Assembly (NCBI GenBank): GCA_050179685.1
Contig: JBFXEW010000021.1
Coordinates: 28,249 to 92,248 of the forward strand
Reading direction: 5' to 3'
Length of the DNA: 64,000 nt
Source of the DNA: GWE2-40-63 sp050179685
GTDB taxonomy: Bacteria > Bacteroidota > Bacteroidia > Bacteroidales > SZUA-534
Below are positions 60,166 to 64,000 of this stretch, piece by piece (positions within the stretch are counted from its first letter, which is position 1; each line of letters opens with the position of its first letter). A program made the translations under genes and the position numbers. A model generated the notes under the pieces. That model was not told where the DNA came from and ran no database searches. It was given only the letters and a program-made list of their open reading frames with translations.

Positions 60166-62655
60166 ATGGCTGACGGAGAGAAAATTATTAAGATAAATAT
60201 TGAAGAGGAAATGAAATCGGCTTATATCGACTATTCCATGTCGGTAATTGTAGCCAGAGCGTTACCTGATGTGCGCGACGGACTTAAGCCAGTGCACCGT
60301 AGGGTTTTATTCGGAATGTCGGAACTCGGAATTCTTTCAAACAGGCCTTATAAAAAATCAGCAAGGATTGTTGGTGAGGTATTAGGTAAATACCATCCCC
60401 ATGGCGACTCATCGGTTTATTTTGCTATGGTTCGGATGGCTCAGGAATGGTCGTTAAGATATCCTTTGGTTGACGGACAGGGAAACTTTGGTTCCGTTGA
60501 TGGTGACAGCCCGGCTGCCATGCGTTATACCGAAGCCCGATTAAAGAAAATTGCTGAAGAAACTTTAGCTGATTTAGATAAAGAAACGGTCGATCTTCAA
60601 CTTAATTTTGATGATACTATCGAAGAACCATCGGTTCTTCCTACTAAAATTCCAAACTTACTGGTAAACGGAGCATCCGGAATCGCTGTGGGTATGGCTA
60701 CCAATATGCCTCCTCATAATTTAAGCGAAGTAATTGATGCTTTATGTGCCTGCATCGATAATAGTGACATAACTACCGAAGAACTTTTGCAATATGTCAA
60801 AGCACCTGACTTTCCGACAGGAGGAATCATTTATGGTTACCAGGGTGTAAAAGAAGCTTTTGAAACAGGCAGAGGAAGGATAGTTGTTCGTGGAAAAGCT
60901 GAAATTGAAACTTCGGATAATGGAAAAACCAGAATTGTAATCACCGAGATTCCTTATTTGGTAAATAAGGCTGAAATGATTATGAAAACGGCTGATTTAG
61001 TTAACGATAAAAAGATTGAAGGAATCAGCAATGTAAACGATGAGTCGGACCGGAATGGAATGCGTATTGTTTATGATCTTAAAAGAGAAGCCATTCCTCA
61101 TGTAGTTCTAAATAAACTATATAAATACACCCAACTGCAAACTTCGTTTAGTGTTAATAACATTGCACTGGTTGACGGCAGGCCGCAAATGCTTAATTTA
61201 AAGCAATTACTCGAAAAATTTATTGCTCACCGCCACGACGTTGTGGTGCGACGCACAAAATACGAATTGCGTAAAGCCGAAGAACGCGCACATATTCTCG
61301 AAGGACTTATTATTGCAAGCGATAATATTGATGAAGTAATCAAAATAATTCGTGCATCAAAAAGTCCGGACGAAGCTCGTGAGAATTTGATTGAACGGTT
61401 TAAACTGAGTGATTTGCAGGCTCGTGCTATTGTGGATATGCGCTTGCGTCAGTTAACCGGACTGGAACAGGATAAACTACGGGCTGAATACGATGAAATT
61501 AAGAAACAAATTGAATATTTGAATGAAGTACTTTCAAATATTGAACTCAGAATGAGCATTATAAAAGATGAACTTATTGAGATAAAGGAAAAGTATGGTG
61601 ATGCCCGTCGTACTGAAATTGTTCCCGATGCTGAAGAGTTCAATCCTGAAGATTTTTATGCCGACGAAGAGGTTGTAATTACCATTTCGCATTTGGGTTA
61701 TATTAAACGGACTCCGCTTACTGAGTTTAAAACGCAATCCAGAGGAGGCGTAGGCTCTAAAGGAAGTACAACACGCGACGAAGATTTTGTGGAGCACTTG
61801 TATATTGCCAATATGCACAGTACCATGCTGTTCTTTACCGAACTGGGTCGTTGTTTCTGGCTTAAGGTTTATGAAATTCCCGAAGGCAATAAAACATCGA
61901 AAGGAAGAGCCATTCAGAACCTGTTACAAATTAATGCAGACGATAATGTAAAAGCATATATTAATGTAAAAACCCTGACAGATCCCGAATACATTAAAAA
62001 TCAATTTATTATTCTGGGAACTAAAAATGGTATTATTAAAAAAACCAGTCTTGAAGCTTACAGTCGTCCGCGTCAAAACGGAGTAAACGCCATAACCATC
62101 AGGGAAGGTGATCAATTATTAGAGGCAAGACTTACCGGAGGAAATCATGAAATATTACTTGCTGTTCGCACTGGTAAAGCCATCCGTTTTAACGAAAAGG
62201 ATATACGGGCAATTGGTAGAACTGCATCGGGTGTACGTGGTATTAAACTAAGTGCCGGAGATTCTGTAATTGGTATGATTTGCGTTGAAGAAACCAAAGA
62301 AGATGTATTGGTAGTTTCAGAAAACGGATACGGAAAGCGTTCTAAATTAGAAGATTACCGAATCACTAAACGGGGAGGTAAAGGGGTTAAAACCATGAAT
62401 ATTACCGAAAAAACCGGCGCACTGATTGCACTCAAAGGAGTTACCGATGAGAATGATTTAATGATAATTACCAAAAACGGTTTAACCATTCGAATGGCCG
62501 TTTCGGAACTGAGAGTTATGGGACGTGCAACTCAGGGAGTACGTTTAATAAATCTGAAGAAAGGCGATCAGATTGCAGCCATTGAGTTTGTAGCAGCTGG
62601 TGAGAAAGAAGAGAATGGTGAAGAAGGAGCATTTGATGCTGAAATTCAAGATTAG
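60166..62655 (+). CDS. gyrA: DNA gyrase subunit A
   Basis: It breaks and rejoins DNA for negative supercoiling, with GyrB. The 829-residue protein has the winged-helix breakage domain with catalytic Y121 in AAMRYTEARL, the coiled-coil tower, and six beta-pinwheel repeats at the C-terminus, including the GyrA box QSRGGVGSKG (in TQSRGGVGSKGS). In the quinolone region, HPHGDSSVYFAMVRMAQ, S82 and F86 align with E. coli S83 and D87. The presence of the GyrA box rules out ParC. It is divergent from clpC and followed by a TPR protein with its own promoter. Confidence 0.97.
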   Translation: MADGEKIIKINIEEEMKSAYIDYSMSVIVARALPDVRDGLKPVHRRVLFGMSELGILSNRPYKKSARIVGEVLGKYHPHGDSSVYFAMVRMAQEWSLRYPLVDGQGNFGSVDGDSPAAMRYTEARLKKIAEETLADLDKETVDLQLNFDDTIEEPSVLPTKIPNLLVNGASGIAVGMATNMPPHNLSEVIDALCACIDNSDITTEELLQYVKAPDFPTGGIIYGYQGVKEAFETGRGRIVVRGKAEIETSDNGKTRIVITEIPYLVNKAEMIMKTADLVNDKKIEGISNVNDESDRNGMRIVYDLKREAIPHVVLNKLYKYTQLQTSFSVNNIALVDGRPQMLNLKQLLEKFIAHRHDVVVRRTKYELRKAEERAHILEGLIIASDNIDEVIKIIRASKSPDEARENLIERFKLSDLQARAIVDMRLRQLTGLEQDKLRAEYDEIKKQIEYLNEVLSNIELRMSIIKDELIEIKEKYGDARRTEIVPDAEEFNPEDFYADEEVVITISHLGYIKRTPLTEFKTQSRGGVGSKGSTTRDEDFVEHLYIANMHSTMLFFTELGRCFWLKVYEIPEGNKTSKGRAIQNLLQINADDNVKAYINVKTLTDPEYIKNQFIILGTKNGIIKKTSLEAYSRPRQNGVNAITIREGDQLLEARLTGGNHEILLAVRTGKAIRFNEKDIRAIGRTASGVRGIKLSAGDSVIGMICVEETKEDVLVVSENGYGKRSKLEDYRITKRGGKGVKTMNITEKTGALIALKGVTDENDLMIITKNGLTIRMAVSELRVMGRATQGVRLINLKKGDQIAAIEFVAAGEKEENGEEGAFDAEIQD

Positions 62656-62667
62656 TATTTATTATAA

Positions 62668-62699
62668 TTGAAAGAATAAACAAATAAACATTATATTTG
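62668..62699 (+). promoter_or_regulatory. Promoter of the TPR protein gene
   Basis: TTG at 62668-62670, a 21-bp spacer and a perfect TATATTTG at 62692-62699 lie 24 bp before the ATG at 62724. The TTG at 62697 within the -7 box is therefore not a start codon. Confidence 0.55.
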
Positions 62700-62723
62700 A
62701 CGCAAACAAAAAAAGCTTATAAA

Positions 62724-63929
62724 ATGAAAAAACTAGCACTGTCACTTGTATTTATAATGTCTGTGTTTTTGGTTTCAGCACAGAATTCAAAAGTCCAAAA
62801 GGCCTTAAATTTATCGAAACCACAATACAATGAGTTAGACAAGGCCAAAGAAGCCATTGATATGGCTATTGAACACGAAAAAACCAAAGATAAAGCCAAA
62901 ACCTGGAAGGTTCGTGGTCAGGTTTACCAGGCAATTGCCAAAAGTGAAGATGATAAATTCAAATCACTTTCTGACAATCCCTTAAAAATTGCTATTGAGT
63001 CGTTCCAAAAAGCACAATCGCTCGACGAAAAAGGAAAATATCAGGCAGAAATAACTCTTAGTTATCTGGCTATTGGCGATATGCAGATAAACCGCGGCGT
63101 TGACTTTTTTAATGCAGGTGTTGAATCAACAAATACCGAAGATTTTAGCAAAGCATTCTATGCATTTAAAAGTGCGCTCGATGTTAAAGCCATGGTAGAT
63201 GAAACAGCTATCGATACCATAGTTATTTTTAACGCAGCTATTGCAGCCGATAGAGGTAAAATGTACGACGAAGCCATTAAATTTTATTCAAGAGTAGCTG
63301 AGCTAAAATACGAAGGATCAAAAATTTACGGTTTCATGGCCAACATTAAGCAGGAGCAAGGCGATACCGCAGCTTATGTGCAGTATTTAAAAGATGGAAT
63401 CGAAGCTTATTCTGAAGACAATACCGTTTTGATGGTAGAATTAATTAACTACTATTTGAACGCCGATATGTCGGATCAGGCGCTGGAATACTTGTCGATT
63501 GCCATTGAAAAAGATCCTACCAATCAAACATTTTACTTTGCTCAAGGTGCTTTGTACGATAAACTAAAAGATTTCGAAAACGCAAAAGCTTCTTATGAAA
63601 AAGCAGTAGAACTAAAGAGCGATTACTTTGATGCTTATTATAATCTGGGTGCGTTATTCTTTAATAAAGGTGCTGATTTATTAAAATTAGCCAACGAGAT
63701 TCCACCAAATCAGCAAAAGAAATACGACGAGGCTGTAAAAACTTCATTTAAAGAACTTGAAAAAGCTTTGCCTTATTTAGAAAGAGCTCACGAGATTCAA
63801 CCAACTGAAGAAACCACCATGCTTACTTTAAAAGAAATTTATTTTAAACTCCGTAACGATAGCGAAGTTTACATGAATAAATTTAAAGAAATGGATGAAA
63901 AAATTAAAGCCTTACCAGCTAAAGAATAA
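62724..63929 (+). CDS. Secreted TPR protein
   Basis: From the ATG at 62724 the 401-residue protein has a signal peptide (KKLALSLVFIMSVFLVSAQ) and then tetratricopeptide repeats over most of its length, most clearly YDEAIKFYSRVAEL, DQALEYLSIAIEKDPTN and FENAKASYEKAVELKSDY. A long helix with many charged residues closes the protein. TPR proteins of this type in Bacteroidota are often periplasmic and scaffold other proteins; no partner is indicated here. The longer frame from the TTG at 62697 overlaps the promoter and is rejected. A terminator follows. Confidence 0.88.
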   Translation: MKKLALSLVFIMSVFLVSAQNSKVQKALNLSKPQYNELDKAKEAIDMAIEHEKTKDKAKTWKVRGQVYQAIAKSEDDKFKSLSDNPLKIAIESFQKAQSLDEKGKYQAEITLSYLAIGDMQINRGVDFFNAGVESTNTEDFSKAFYAFKSALDVKAMVDETAIDTIVIFNAAIAADRGKMYDEAIKFYSRVAELKYEGSKIYGFMANIKQEQGDTAAYVQYLKDGIEAYSEDNTVLMVELINYYLNADMSDQALEYLSIAIEKDPTNQTFYFAQGALYDKLKDFENAKASYEKAVELKSDYFDAYYNLGALFFNKGADLLKLANEIPPNQQKKYDEAVKTSFKELEKALPYLERAHEIQPTEETTMLTLKEIYFKLRNDSEVYMNKFKEMDEKIKALPAKE

Positions 63930-63937
63930 ATAAAACA

Positions 63938-63965
63938 AAAGGGCCGGGAATTCCGGCCTTTTTGT
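63938..63965 (+). terminator. Intrinsic terminator after the TPR protein gene
   Basis: GGCCGG (63942-63947) and CCGGCC (63953-63958) form a G/C-rich stem with a 5-nt loop, extended by A-T pairs, and a TTTTTG tail follows. Confidence 0.85.
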
Positions 63966-64000
63966 TAAAATATTCTATTTTACATAATATATATTATCAG

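Noticed and set aside
62697..62723. TTG start at 62697 for the TPR protein
   Set aside because: The TTG is part of the TATATTTG promoter box; the ATG at 62724 starts directly at the signal peptide.
1..64000. tRNA, rRNA, CRISPR array or prophage
   Set aside because: No cloverleaf, regularly spaced repeats, integrase or phage structural genes were seen in any intergenic region.

Overview
The window looks like a chromosomal segment of a Bacteroidota bacterium, probably Bacteroidales/Marinilabiliales-like. The grounds are AT-rich intergenic DNA, a TonB-dependent receptor, promoters of the form TTTG-N19/21-TAnnTTTG in place of sigma70 boxes, few Shine-Dalgarno sites, a eukaryote-like citrate synthase, a KDO8P-type DAHP synthase fused to chorismate mutase, a Nudix-derived sugar regulator and several small secreted proteins of unknown function. 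No rRNA, tRNA, CRISPR array or phage was recognised.

Layout. 1-2182: end-truncated haem-type TonB receptor (-). 2.7-7.6 kb: TCA operon aconitase-isocitrate dehydrogenase-citrate synthase. 7.7-12.1 kb: nth, a glycosyltransferase, argS and a glutathione peroxidase. 12.26-12.48 kb: a MITE-like element with 13-bp inverted ends. 12.6-15.0 kb: a two-component pair (RprXY-like). Its upstream region carries five TTAAC boxes at about 10.5-bp spacing, lying between two divergent TACATTTG -7 elements; the rightward one seems to drive a short orphan transcript ending at 15396. 15.5-18.7 kb: a secreted leucine-rich-repeat protein and an LTA-synthase-like membrane phosphotransferase.

18.7-33 kb is the main accessory module: a hybrid-type sensor kinase overlapping a MobA/MocA-like nucleotidyltransferase, then YgfK-like flavo/iron-sulfur oxidoreductase, an Lrp-type regulator, two consecutive PLP fold-type II enzymes, a SiaC-like protein, a fused Fe-S/molybdopterin hydroxylase of the selenium-dependent xanthine dehydrogenase type, and an SsnA-like aminohydrolase. 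This matches the core of the anaerobic purine/uric acid breakdown cluster known from E. coli (ygeX, hyuA, mocA, ygfK, ssnA, xdhD); a hydantoinase/dihydropyrimidinase that fits the same pathway lies apart at 49.6 kb. The inferred flow is hydroxylase and YgfK for redox steps on the purine ring, SsnA and hydantoinase for ring opening, and PLP enzymes for final deamination of a diamino acid.

33.8-39.6 kb: galactose use (Nudix-like regulator, galK, galE, Na+/sugar symporter, galM; no galT seen). 39.7-48.1 kb: an eight-gene aromatic amino acid operon (pheA, aminotransferase, tyrA, DAHP synthase-chorismate mutase, aroB, aroD, aroA, aroC) preceded by a clear transcription attenuator whose 26-codon leader peptide holds a run of Phe/Tyr/Trp codons. 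48-64 kb is mostly housekeeping: pyruvate kinase, hydantoinase, thpR, Crp-type regulator, single-domain response regulator, ABC-F ATPase, clpC, gyrA and TPR/secreted proteins.

The strongest candidates for new regulation are the Phe/Tyr attenuator (39724-39903) and the phased-box divergent promoter with its orphan transcript (15039-15396). All calls come from reading the sequence without database searches.
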